Source of the DNA: Hibiscus mutabilis
Taxonomy: Eukaryota; Streptophyta; Magnoliopsida; Malvales; Malvaceae
Reading direction: 5' to 3'
Assembly: GCA_019671005.1 (NCBI GenBank)
Contig: CM033719.1
Coordinates: forward strand, 20,200,750 to 20,264,749
Length of the DNA stretch: 64,000 nucleotides
Shown piece after piece: positions 22,753 to 34,664 of the stretch. Position 1 is the first letter of the stretch; each line of letters opens with the position of its first letter. The notes under the pieces are model-generated. The model searched no databases. It worked only from the letters and a program-made list of their open reading frames with translations, and was not told the origin of the DNA. Made by a program: the position numbers and the translations under genes.

Positions 22753-24367
22753 ATGCCCCGTGACAGCAATATTGGAAAAGATAAAAGATCAGTCAATTCA
22801 ACATCCCTACAAAACAAGAAGCAAGACAAATATGGCAAACAAAGATAGACTAGATAGGATCGATCAAAATTAGAATAACTTGCAAGTAGATTTAACCCGA
22901 AAATTGGAGGACCAGCTAGCCATGGCCAGCAAGAGATAAGGGATCAGTTCGCAAGATCTCAGCAAGACATACTTGGTAAATTGGCGCAGATGCTAGGATG
23001 CAAGTTTCCTGAATAAGGAGAGGCCTCTGTTATCGGCCTTGGGGTAGGTCCCGAGAAGGAAAGCGAAGATCTTATGTATCCTCCAGGGTTCACCCCTACT
23101 GAGGCTAAAAATTAAACCAACCCACGAGTGGTAATTTCTGTCAAAAAATCTCAACCATCTCAGGCCAGTACCTCTATCTCGACAAATATGCATGCCGCAT
23201 CAAAAGCTAAACCAGGGGGCAATCAAGCCAAAAATTGTCTCAGAGATGGACCAGTTGATCGAACCTGAGAAATCAAGGACCGAGACATCGAAAGAAACTG
23301 AGGAGCGTTGCAAGCGACTTGAAGAAAAGATGAAAGCTATGGAGCTAGTGGATACCTTCAATGGATTTGATGCCAGTGAACTCAGCCTTGTCCTGGATTT
23401 AGTGTTACCCCTAAAATTCAAGGTCCCAGAGTTTGAGATATATGATGGGAGCGTTCACCTTATTATGTTCTGTTAGAGGATGATAGGATACGACAGAGAT
23501 GACAAGCTATTGATACACTATTTTTAGGACAATTTATCAGGATCTGCCACCTGATGGTATAATCAATTAAGCTGTCATCAGATAAAATCATAGAAAGACT
23601 TGGGTAAAGCTTTTCTAGAGCAGTACTGGCACGTCAGTGATATGGTACCAGATTGCTAGACTCTGCAACACATGAAGCAGAAGTCTAATGAGAGCTGCAG
23701 GCAGTACATATAATGCTGGAGAGATGTAGCAGTGCAAGTCTAACCCCTCTTGGTGAAAAAGAGATAGTGGTCATATTCATCCAAACACTAGAAGGTCCAG
23801 TCTTAGATCGCCTTATAGGAAATGCAACTATCAACTTTTCTGATCTAGTGTTATCTGGTGAACTTATCGAGAATGCTGTTAAGAGTGGTAAGATCTACAT
23901 CGGTAGAAGTTTATCCCAAAAAAACCATAATATGGGAAGAGGGACAATGAAGTGAACGCATTGGGAGTTTATAATGTTGGTTATTCAAAGTCGATGACGG
24001 TGGTACCCCCAAAGTTGCAAGTGCCCAAGGTTCTTCAAGCCAGGATTCTAGTCAGCGAAAGAATGCTGGAAAGATAGAGTTTACACCACTACCAATTTTG
24101 TACGGGGATCTGTACAAGGATCTGCTCAATGCTCATATAGTGGCACATTTCCGCCATGCCCTAGTACAACCTCCATTCTCGAAATGGTATGATCCCAATG
24201 CAAGATGTGATTATCATGCGGGACAAGTTGGCCACTCAATCGAGAATTGTTGGGGCTTTAAGAGGCTAGTAAAAAGGTACATCAAGCTTGGTGTTGTAAG
24301 TATCGAAAACCTTACAGGGCCAGCTACCATCGAGAATCCCGTACCGAAGCATGAATGTCTCAACTAA
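22753..24367 (+). pseudogene. Tat-type gag (retrotrans_gag), broken
   Basis: The likely start ATG at 22753 is followed by PRDSNIGKDKRSVNSTS and soon by stops. The conserved capsid region is clear from about 23340: PLKFKVPEFEIYDGS, a DDKLLIHYF stretch, AFLEQYWHVSDM, NESCRQYI and VLDRLIGNATINFSDLVLSG. The zinc-like CDYHAGQVGHSIENC motif is in 24098-24367. At least six stops and one or more frameshifts divide it. The protein would package element RNA; this copy cannot. Its order matches other Tat elements closely, which supports the lineage call. Confidence 0.85.
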
Positions 24368-25199
24368 GATTCTCAATGTCCAGATGTGGGGTATGCCTCG
24401 TTATGACTTTTTTGGCTGGGCTAGTCATCAAATTATTTTGACCATGACCAATAGGTCCCCTTGTAGTTTTTGCCTCTTTCAAAGTAATATTTTTTAAGGG
24501 CCAAAAACTACAAGTTTCAATGAAATATACATTTCGTTTATCTTATTAGTGGTATTGATTTTGACTAGAAGATTGTTTTGATCGAACCCTTGCATAATCG
24601 GAAGCTGTGAAAATAAAAAACATGTGACTTATATGACCATGATGCTAAGAACTGGATATGAGGGCATCATGATAAAATTTTCAAGTAATAAAGTTTGAAT
24701 TTTTCTATATAGGCATTTTGGAGGGCATTCTCCTGAAGAAGTTGACTTCAAGGAAGGTGATTAAAGCCGAAGGAGACTGGGGCATCTCCAAGACCAACAA
24801 CCCGACATAATTATCAGAAGTCAGGGGCATCCCTTTTAAGACCACATAAAAAATCATGTCAAATTCGGGCATTTAGATGCTTTCATGAAATCTTCTTACA
24901 TTACATCATTTTTGCATATATTGAAAAACATCATGCATTTAAATTAAGTGCATACATCAAAGTCACCACACATTTAGAATAGACACATGCATTGAAGATG
25001 CATTCATTTTTTTCTTGTACATACAAACAGGTCCGAAGAAGAAATCAAACATCCTCAGCATAGGGGGCAACGACACGATGGACAACCTTTAATCTTGAGG
25101 GAGGCCGAATACACAAGAGAATTGAAACTTCCAAATAGAGGATACTATTGACAAAATTCTTGAAAAATTACTAATTAATGTTTACTCTCATTTGCATAT
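24368..25199 (+). other. Non-coding interior of the Tat-type element
   Basis: Between gag and the minisatellite, where autonomous relatives carry pol, no protease or polymerase motif is seen. A few direct short repeats occur. The sequence suggests ancient replacement or deletion of pol. Confidence 0.55.
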
Positions 25200-25239
25200 C
25201 TTGTCTTGCCACAGGTAGGGCCGCATATCCAATTTTCTT

Positions 25240-26440
25240 TTCAGATCCCGTCTCTCTGATCCCGTCTCCCTGTTAGTGGTGTAACGGATCCCACATTTTG
25301 CAGACGTTGTCTCTCCGTTGGAGATGTAGCATACAAAATTTTGAAGATCTCGCTTTGTCGTTAATGGTGTAGCATATCAAATTTTGAAGATCTCGTTTCT
25401 CCTTTGATGGTGCAACATATCAAATTTTTTTGTGGATATAGTCTTTTCGCCAATGATGTAGCGAATCCTGAATTTTCCATATCTTACTTTTTTGTTGATG
25501 GTGCATCAGATCAATTTTTTTCAAGGTCTCGCTTCTCCGTTGATGGTACAACTAGACCAAATTTCTTCCTTAGATCTTGTCTCTTCCTTATAGTTGTAGG
25601 TCAAAAAATTAATCAAAAAAATCTAAAAAGTAAAAAAAAATAAAAAAATGAAAATGAAAAAAATGAAAAACAAGAAACAAATCAGAAAAAATAAAATGAA
25701 AAATCAAAAGAAAATTAATCAACTTTCATCATCTGATCCTGTCTCTCCGTTGATGGTATAGATTGGTCCAAGTTGCTGTCATTCGCCGATCTTGCTCCTC
25801 CGTTGATGGTGTACTAAGATCCAAGTTGCTATTATTCGATCTAGTCCTTCCGTTGATGGTAATGCTAATTCCAGGTTGCCGAAATCTAATCATGTTCCTC
25901 CATTGATGGTGTGGCTGGTTCTAAATTGCTATTCAATCATGCTCCTCCGTTGATGTGTAGTAGGGTTCAAGTTGGTGTTCTGCTTCTCCATTGATGGAGT
26001 GGTAGAATTCAAATTATCATCCGATCTTATCCCTCCATTGATGGTGTGGCTGGGTCCAAGTTGTTGTTATTCAATCCTGCTCCTCCGTTGATGGTATAGT
26101 AGGGTTCAAGTTGATGTTCTGCTTCTTCGTTGATGACGTGGTAGAATCCAAATTCTCTGATCCTGTCCCTCCATTGATGGTGTGGCTGGGTCCAAGTTGC
26201 TATCCAATCATGCTCCTCCATTGATGGTGTAGTGTGGTTCAACTTAGTTTTCTCATCTCCGTTGATGGTGTAGTGGAATACAAATTGTTATCCGTTCTCG
26301 TCCTTCCGTTGATGGTGGGGATGGGTCCAAGTTAATATCATCCAATCTTACTCCTCCGTTGATGGTGTAGTAGGGTCTAAGTTATTATTATCCGATCTTA
26401 CCCCTCCGTTGATAGTGTGGTTAGATCCAAATTTACTGAC
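25240..26440 (+). repeat. Minisatellite array within the Tat-type element
   Basis: About 20 imperfect units, spaced roughly 38-55 bp, share a core near CTCCGTTGATGGTGTAG followed by a variable GGTTCAAGTTGCT-like tail. The regular part runs from 25749 to 26410. Purine-rich, almost pure A/G tracts flank it at about 25620-25720 and 26460-26640. A second, shorter family with TCGTCGGTGTTGTAGCTGGA follows at 26650-26860. Similar tandem arrays are known from the 3' untranslated region of Tat/Ogre elements. Confidence 0.85.
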
Positions 26441-27130
26441 TTTCAAGTTTTTTTATTAATGTGGTAATTAAAAAAAGAGAAAAAAAGAAGAAAAATAAAA
26501 AATTAAAAAAAGAGAAAAAATTCAAAGGAAAATAAAATAGCAAAAAAAGAGAGAAAATAAAAAAATCAAAAAAGAGAGAAAAATTCAAAGAAAAAAGGCA
26601 AAAAAAGCAAAAAAGAAAAAGAAAATCAAAATCGAGTTTTCAATATTCCGATCATGCCTCTTCGTTAGAGTTATAGCTGGATTAGACAGACAGGATCAGA
26701 CATCAAACATTATATTTCGATCCTACCTCCTCGTCGGTGTTGTAGCTGGATCAGACAGTCAAATCTTTCATCCCCTATCCTGGCTCTTCGTCAGTGTTGC
26801 AACATAATCAAATTTTGTAGACACTACTTCTTCGTCGGTGTAGCAGCTGGGTCAGATTTTCTTTAGGAATTAGCTCATCACCAATAATGTAGCAAGTTGC
26901 ACTCATTTTGCTTCTTCAATAGACAACCCTCATTTTGAAGATTTTGCTTCCCCAAAGGTGACAAGGTGGATCAACCAAGATAAGAAAGAAGACCTGCGTC
27001 AAAGAGAAAGAAGATTTACCGAAGAAAGAAGATATACGTCTAAAGGGGAGATGGCTAGCCGAACTGGACAAAATGGTTTTTTTAGTATTTTCTCTATTGT
27101 CGTTACACAACAATAAGAAAAGGGGGCGGC

Positions 27131-29246
27131 TATCATAACTTGTTTTTTCCGGGTAACCCATTAACCCAAATCCAAAACCCATCAGCAACCCAAATTCAAA
27201 CCCAAAGTAAAATCAAAATCCAATACCAAAATAATATATATTACATTAACCGGCCTATTTGCATCACCCAAATACAATTATAAACCAGAACCCAAAAAAA
27301 CCCAAATCCATGTACCCACAACCCTACCCATTAACCCAAACCCAATAACCTAAACCTAAAAAACACCCTAACCCTAATATCATCCCTAGCCATCGCCGCT
27401 ACTCTTGTTGCCATCATTGCCGCTGTCCAAGCATTTCATCCCCTTTGCTGGCAACCAGAAACTAAAACTCCAAATTAGCCTAAACCCTAAATTCAACCCA
27501 TTAACCTTAAAACATAATCTTCCATAACCTAAACCCTAAAAAAACCCACCCCTCACCCATACTTGTCCATCATCCATGCCCATACCTGATATCCCCAAAA
27601 ATTCAGTCTCTCTCAATCTGCGGCAATAAAAAAAATGGAGTTGTTAGTTTTTATTTTGTAAAAATGGGTATATAACCCGAGGAAGCACAAAATGTAAAAT
27701 GGGGACTTTAGATTTCAAAAATCTGTAAAAAGAGGGAATTCAAAAAAAAGAAACAATAAAAAAGGCACATTTCATTCAAAAAATTGTGCCGCTCTTCGTT
27801 CAGTGTGATTCAAAGATCCTTACCTCTGTCGTTGTTGCGCCGCTCTTTGTCGTGAGGCCATGCGCTGATAAACTGCGTGAAGAGCTTGGAGAGCGGTCAC
27901 CGTCGATTGTTGAAGCTGAGGAGAGGAAAAAAGATAGAGTTATGGGTTTTTTAGTTTTTTATTTTTATTAAACCTATTTCGAAAGAAAATAAACCCCTCT
28001 TTATTATGTGAAATCGGTCACCCAAAACGACGCAGTTTAAGGTTCCAACCCGCGCGGTGACCTAGTAACTTGGAGAGGATCTGCATTTTTTAATGGGTTA
28101 ATTACGCTTTAGGTCCTTCTTTCTTCTCCCGCCTTCTTTTTTTTTTGTCTAGGGTCTAATTCCTGCTTCGGTCATTCCCCTTTATTTTCTCTTTAATTTC
28201 AGCTTATTTAATTTTTTCTCGATCTTGACCCCTATATCCCATATGTTTTACATTCCAGTCCCTTTTATATTATACATATATATGTTTTTGTTATATTAAA
28301 TAAGTATTTATCATATTATAAATATAAGTATTATATATTATATATATAGTATGTATATATTATGTAATATATGGTATTTTATTAATGAATGTTATATATT
28401 ATGTATATATTCATGTATATACATATATATTATTTTTATATTATGTTATGTATATAATATTATGTTATGTATATTATATTATATGATATTTTATTATATG
28501 TATATATATTATATATTTACTTTTATACTGTTGTTTATTTATATTTATATTATTGTTATTTATTTATTTATTTGATCTCAATCAGATCATTTTTCGGATA
28601 TTTTAATTTACGTTTTTTTATTTTTATTGCACTTTAATTTACACAAATTATATTTATGTGTTTATTTAATTATTTGCTTTTGATTTTATGTTATCATATA
28701 TATTGCTCATGCATTTATCATGTTTTGTTCATACACATGTAAACGCCATGTTTCATTAATTCCATTAATCTAGTTTAGTACCCGAGGTCCCGATATTCTA
28801 GTGGGAGTGTCGTCCCGAGTCTTCGGGCGTCATCTCTTTTGATATCGTGGGTTACGGGTTAGGTTGTTCTAATCACATACTCTTACATTTATATTTTCAG
28901 GGATTAAATTTTAAATTAAAATTTGAATTTTTATTTCTTGCAATGATAACACAAAATCAACGCAGTACCAATTTTGGGCGCTGTGGGGGTGCTAACCCTT
29001 CCCTACGCGTAACAGACTCCTGGACTCAAATTTTAAAATCTCTGGTTAATTTTTAACGGTGTCAGGCCTACCAAAATGGCCGGTGGCAACTCCATCCATT
29101 TTTAAAAATTTTCCTGGTATTCTATTAGGAGTGACATCCCGGTCTTCGGGTGTCATCTCTTTTGATACCATTTCCGAATTTCCAAATATTTCATTTCCAA
29201 ACATTTTTAAATAGTTTTATTTTAAAAGAAAAAAACCTTTATTACA
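27131..29246 (+). repeat. Tat-type element 3' LTR
   Basis: A 2116-bp partner of the 5' LTR. It begins TATCATAACTTG (TG mutated to TA) and carries the same telobox-like run, the same (TA)-rich tract near 28270-28580 and the same GGTATTCTATTAGGAGTG text near its end, where it terminates ATTACA. It differs by many scattered substitutions and some indels. Confidence 0.9.
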
Positions 29247-29251
29247 GTTAA

Positions 29252-30290
29252 AAAGTGTCAAGGTGAGTGCATTACATGTATTTTTACATTTATGTAAGAT
29301 TAGAAAGTATTGTGATAAGTCGACCTTAATTGTTAATTGCATAATATCGCTTTGATAAGTTCATGTTGACATATCATTTACAGGTCCAATACTAAGTGGC
29401 AAATATATTGTTAACATGCACATTTCATGTTCATTGATAATTGTAAGTATCTAGTGACGTGTTTCTTACATGTTCACCAAAAGGAGGCATGGACATTATT
29501 TACATGTTAATTACATAGCTACTGATAAAAGTGAGTTATTATTAGCATGATCATGACATATTCATGTTATGATATAATATAGTGTTTCTGGTATGAACTG
29601 CCCAAAAATGTTTCATAGATGAAATGATCAATATATTATCTTTATTTATAACTAAAATATGGAAGGATATCTATAATACCCAAGTAGGTTTACTGAGAGA
29701 TGTAGGTATATTTGACATGCCATGAGTCTAGCATATTTGGTGGTACTTGGTGCAAGCATTTAATAATAATTGATATTTATATTGGTCGTACTTTAGTTCT
29801 AGCATTTGATAGCACTTTGGTACTGATTTTGGTAGCACTTCTGTACTCGCATTTGATAGTACTTCGATATTGATTATTGGTTACACCTTGAAACTAGCAT
29901 TTGATATTAGTTCGATATTTATGCTTTGGTGGTGTAACGGTACCAGTGTTCGATAACACTTTGGTGTTGATTGATATCTCTCTCAAGAGCATGTATTTCC
30001 ACCTTACTTATCGATTAATTTGTCCCAACATGTTATCTTTTGCATGCATTACTTTATTTTCATCTTAGTATTTGCGTATTTTAACTCAGTTGCCTTTGGT
30101 TGAATTACCCTTGAATTTATCATTTTTACTCTGTTAATGTCGCTACAAAAGTCTTCCAATATTGCAGCCAGGATTGTTGCCGCATTTGCCAGTTGTATAA
30201 AAGCTTCTAAGGATAAGGACGAACACGCATAAGCTGTACAATTTGTTATAATAGACTCTCCATGAAATAATGAAGCGCACATCTCATGTA
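29252..30290 (+). mobile_element. Probable continuation of the split Gypsy LTR
   Basis: Resumes after the Tat-type element and holds degenerate repeats around GCATTTGATAGCACTTTGGT at 29700-29960, as seen in some plant Gypsy LTRs. Its join to the Athila LTR is not sharply defined. A minus-strand frame at 30049-30297 is discussed in the findings. Confidence 0.4.
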
Positions 30291-30297
30291 ATGACAC

Positions 30298-31415
30298 ATC
30301 TCCTATTTTGATCAGACTATAAAAGGATGAGTGAAGAGAGAGAAAGTGTCAGGGACCATTTTTTTATCCTTTCTATTTTTGAAGCTTCATCTATGGCAAC
30401 TTGAGCTTTCTTTTGAGTGAACCAATGTGAAGACTAAGCATACTAGCTCTTTAGGAGAAGAACCATGTACAACGCAAGTGAAATTAATGAGATCATTTCG
30501 AGACTATCTAAAAATGGAGGTTTCCATTTGCTTTTATTAATTTTTTGTGTTAAAACAATGATGATTTATGTTATCTTTCTTCTAGTATGGAAATACTATT
30601 TGAATGTTGGCTTGAAGTTTGTTTTATAAAGCTTTATTTCTAGTTTTGATTATTGGGTTTGAATGCCATTTGCACGGAAGTGCCGATTGCTGCCACCGTC
30701 ACTAGAAGGTGCAGTGACAATTCAAGATAACGAGCATATCAACGAAAGTTGAGTAGGAACACAAAGGGATTTGGTTCACTCGTTCTTTTGCATTCTTTAT
30801 ATGCTATCATTGGAAGGTGTAGTAGAATTGCATGTGTAAGTCTCTAATTGTGATTTGGAAGAAAGTGAGTAAAATGAACTTGTGCTTCATTGATTAAAAA
30901 TCATATATTATTTTTTCCTTGCAACATTTGGTATTCTACTAAGTTTCACAAAGGGATTTGGTTCACTCGTTCTTTTGCATGCTTTATTTGCTATCATTGG
31001 AAGGTGTAATAGAATTGCATGTGTAAGTTTCTAATTGTGATTTGAAAGAAAGTGAGTAAAATGAACTTGTGCTGCGTTGATTGAAAATCATGTATTATTT
31101 TGTCCTTGCAACATTTGGTATTCTACTAAGTTTCACAAAGGGGATCCCAATTTTATCATTCATATATTTCATCTTATTACTCTTGAGTTATTGTTTTCTC
31201 ATTGCTTCTCACAACTATCTGCCTTTTCATTTTATTGCTACGGCATCTACTCTCAAATTTACATCTTATTTACAGTATTATTGTGCTAACAATTCTAGAC
31301 AATCAAAGTCTTATCCTCGTGGGATCAATATCTGATAGAGTAAACCTATCAACTATACTTGCTTTAACATGTGTACGCTTGCACAATTGTTGTGTCAGTA
31401 TACAACCGATCAAGT
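30298..31415 (+). mobile_element. Athila-type 5' LTR (boundaries approximate)
   Basis: It lies directly before the Athila primer binding site and ends ...CAACCGATCA at 31415. A TATA-like ACTATAAAAGG is at 30316. A direct tandem duplication of about 187 bp occupies 30760-31133. The left end is estimated, since no second copy of this LTR was found in the window. Confidence 0.55.
30760..31133 (+). repeat. Tandem duplication of about 187 bp in the Athila LTR
   Basis: Two near-identical units start CACAAAGGGATTTGGTTCAC at 30760 and 30948; a third start of the unit follows at 31134 before the sequence diverges. Differences are few, so the duplication is younger than the surrounding decay suggests. 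Confidence 0.88.
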
Positions 31416-31439
31416 TTTGGCGTCGTTGCCGGGGACAAC
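31416..31439 (+). other. Athila primer binding site
   Basis: TTTTGGCGTCGTTGCCGGGGA, listed with its spacer, matches the TGGCGCCGTTGCCGGGGA site typical of Athila elements, thought to pair with tRNA-Asp. Confidence 0.8.
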
Positions 31440-31555
31440 AATCATTTGGTTTTTATGTTTGTTTTTACAATTTTCTTTACATTGTATTATCTTGTAGTTG
31501 TTACTAACTTTGTTTCCTTTTGTTATTGTTTTTCTTATTTATTTTTTTGTGTTAT

Positions 31556-33058
31556 ATGAACAGGAGTTCTTCGGAACACATCAATGATCCTAATCCAGAA
31601 ACCGAGAGGAGTGCTAGAAGAAGACTTCACGAAAAACAAGAAATGGCAAGATAGGGTAACAATGTTGTCATACCTCCATTACAGCCACAAGAACCCAATA
31701 ACCCACCATTGCATCAGGATGCTCCACTTTCGAACATGACCATAAGACTTGTTGTTGTGCCTGTCTTGAATGATTTACAACCAGGAGTTGTACAAGCAAA
31801 AATTCAAGCTGTGCAATATGCTAGATTGCCTCATGGAGACTCAAGAGAACATCTTCAATCATTTCTATTAATTTTTACATCTTTTAGTCAGCAAGGTGTT
31901 CTTGAGAATGCTTTACGAATGAAATTATTTTCTTATTTTTTGCAGGGAAGATCTCGCACATGGTTTTGTGGACTTCCTACGAGATCTGTCAGTTCACAGA
32001 ATAACTTAGCAACGCAATTTGTGTTGCACTTTAATCCACTTACTCTGAATTTTTGTTTGAGGAATAATATTACAGCTTATTACTGATTGGATGATGAAAA
32101 TCTTCATACCACGTGGGAACATTACAAGGCATTGTTGCAACGTTATCCCAATCATGTTATTCAACAAGAAACTCAAATTAAGATTTTCTACAATGGGTTG
32201 AATGCACACACAAAAAATCTTTTGAAGGATCATCCAATGGACTATTTCTTGATTGCACTTACAATGACGATGTTGGTGTTTTATAGAGGTTTGCTCATAA
32301 TGACTACCAATAACCTATTTCTAGAGATGCCAAAAGCAAGGCTACTCCAGGAATTCTTGAGTTGGATATATTTCAGATTTTCTGCCCAAATTTCTTCTTT
32401 GGAGAACATGATTAAAAACATGCAGGGCACTAGTGAAGTTGCACCTATTGAACTTGCTTAACAAACCAATGTGCATGTCTTCTCTTATAAAATTTATGGT
32501 GACAATCATAGTTATGAAGATTGTCCTCAACATGCTGAGAATGCTTATTTTGTGAACATATTGAATAATTTTTATGGTAATTCTTACAATATGTTTGCAC
32601 ACAACCATCAATATTGGGAAAATCACAATGCTGGGACATTTTGTTATAGGAATAACCTGTCTCAAGGCACTTTTAATCCAAGACAAGGGAATACACTCCT
32701 TCACACCCCCATTTCAATCAATAAGCTCAGTTGAATCAACAACATAATCATATGCAGTCACAAAACATTCAAATGCCACAACAAAATGCTAAGACATCTA
32801 AGCAATAATATTCCCAAGCTTTTACATATGATCCCTTTGCAGCTCTTGAAGCTATGATGAGAGAACAAAACCTCAAACTGAAACAATAATACAAAGAAAT
32901 TCTTCTTTTATTCGTGCTTTAAAAGCTCAATTGGGACAGCTTGCATCTAATTTGAACTCTAAACCATCAGTTACCCTTCTTAGTGATACAAAAAATCCTG
33001 CTGTTAAGGGGAAGGCGTAGTGCAAAGTGATCCCTCTTAGGAGTGGTAAACAAACTAT
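31556..33058 (+). pseudogene. Athila gag, broken
   Basis: The start ATG gives MNRSSSEHINDPNPETER; an in-frame TAG follows after about 32 residues. The core carries LVVVPVLNDLQPGVVQ, a capsid stretch with LFSYFLQGRSRTWFCGLPTR, then YNGLNAHTKNLLKDHP at 32190-32240. A zinc-like region with DNHSYEDCPQHAENAYFVN is at about 32505-32560. The final recognisable text, VIPLRSGKQTID near 33030, corresponds to the conserved TLRSGK box. Frameshifts and stops are frequent. At about 33058 the sequence changes abruptly to a different Gypsy lineage. Confidence 0.82.
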
Positions 33059-34660
33059 TGACGATTGAGTATCATTCAGGGAAAGCTAATGTTGTAGCGA
33101 ATGTGTTAAGTCATAAGACAACCGTTGAATTGAGAGCGATGTTTGCTAGGTTGAGCATAACGCGTGAAGGTAGTTTGTTAACCAAGTTGCAAGTTAAGAC
33201 TACATTGTCTCAAATGATTAAAGCAAGGCAACCTTATGATGATTCGTTGTTTTTGTATGTTAAGGACATTTCAGATGGTAAACCGATGGATTTTTATTTT
33301 AATGATGATGGTGTTCTTTATTTTAAAGGTCAAATAGTTGTGTCAAAAGATTTTAAGTTGTGGCCACTCTTTTGACTGAAGCGTATTTTAGTCCTTTTGC
33401 TATACATCCGATAGTACTAAAATGTACTGTGATTTATGGGAGATGTACTATTGGATTGATTTGAAAAAGATGTAGTAGAGTTTGTTGCTCGATGTATGGT
33501 ATGCCAGAGTGTTAAGACTTAGCATCAGTTTCTTTTCGGATTGTTGCAACTTGTGCAAATTTGCGAGTGGAAATAGGAAAGGATTACCATAGATTTTGTG
33601 ATGAGTTTGCCTTTGACGCCGTCCAAAAAGGATTCGATATAGGTGATTGTTGATCGTTGATCGTTTTACGAAGTGTGCGCATTTTCTTGATGTACATATG
33701 ACGTTTATGTTGGTCAAGATCTATGTTGCTGAGATTATAAGGTTACATGGGGTTCCCAAGTCAATTATATCGGATATAGATTTTCATTTCACATAAAGGT
33801 TTTGGGAGGGTTTGCAAACAACTTTGGGAACCAAGCTTAATTTCAACACTGCATATCATCCTGAGACGGATGGTCAGTCTGAGCGTGTTATTCAAATTTT
33901 GGAGGATATGCTAAGATGTTATATCATTGAGTTTCAAGGAACATAGGAGAAGCAACTATCGTTGGTGGAGTTTGCTTATAATAATGGTTATCAGTCGAGT
34001 GTACAGATTGCTCCCTATGAAGTTCTTTATGGATGTTAGTGTTGGACGCCTCTTTATCGGGTGAAAATGGGTGAGCGGTATGTTGTTGGGTCCGATTTGC
34101 TTAAATGCATGAATGACATGGTGAAGCTTATTTTTTATAGGTTAAAGGCAGCTTCAGATAGGCAAAAGTCTTATGCGGAATTGAAGCGAAGGGAGATTGA
34201 GTATGCAGTAGGTGATAAAGTGTTTTCGAAGGTTTTGGCTTGAAAAAAGGTTACGAGGTTTAGACGTAAGGCTAAGTTGAGCCCTAGGTTCATTAGACCA
34301 TATGAAGTGCTTGAACATGTTGTTCATATTGCTTATAGTTTGAAGATATCGACAGAGCTTGAGCGAATACATGACGTTTTTCATGTGTCGATGCTTTGGA
34401 AATATAGGTCGAATCCGTCGCATGTTATGCTAGTTGTGGAGATAGAGTTGTGTCCAGATTTGACATATGATGAGTAACAGATTAAGATATTGGACTCTGG
34501 CATGAAGGTACTTCTTGGTAAGACCATTGATTTGGTCAAGGTTTTGTGGCGTAATCGAGGAGTCGAGGAAGCCACTTGGGAGACAAAGAATGACAAGAAT
34601 GATCAGTATCCTCGCCTTTTCCCTTCAGGTAAATTTCGAGGATGAAATTTCTTTAAGGGG
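33059..34660 (+). pseudogene. Tekay/Del-type pol, 3' half (RNase H end, integrase, chromodomain tail), broken
   Basis: Begins with the RNase H end, LLTIEYHSGKANVVANVLSH. A degraded integrase follows: fragments around 33640-34060 keep TKLNFNTAYHPETDGQSERV in disjoint frames. The conserved tail SDRQKSYAELKRREIEYAVG lies at about 34154-34220, SPRFIRPYEVLEHV at about 34280, and IHDVFHVSMLWKYRSNPSHV at about 34370-34430. The chromodomain-like end reads LVKVLWRNRGVEEATWE near 34540. A purine tract TTTAAGGGGGAAT leads into the LTR at 34665. Reverse transcriptase, protease and gag of this element are absent. Confidence 0.85.
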
Positions 34661-34664
34661 GAAT

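Larger units (their letters stand above)
19946..29246 (+). mobile_element. Non-autonomous Tat/Ogre-type Gypsy retrotransposon (9.3 kb)
   Basis: Direct LTRs at 19946-22090 and 27131-29246 are flanked by GTTAA on both sides (19941-19945 and 29247-29251). The primer binding site GACGGCGACTCCGTTGGGGA follows the left LTR and resembles the tRNA-Arg-type site used by Tat and Ogre elements. The polypurine tract AATAAGAAAAGGGGGCGG sits just before the right LTR. Inside is a decayed gag (22753-24367), then about 800 bp of non-coding sequence and a minisatellite. No protease, reverse transcriptase, RNase H or integrase is present, so it would need a helper element. The right LTR starts TA rather than TG. 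Confidence 0.92.

Noticed and set aside
25240..26440. CRISPR-like array
   Set aside because: The units are imperfect, the spacing is uneven, and they lie inside a retrotransposon of plant nuclear DNA. It is a minisatellite.
28351..28575. 74-codon reading frame
   Set aside because: It is a (TA)-rich tract; the predicted peptide is almost all Tyr, Ile and Phe.
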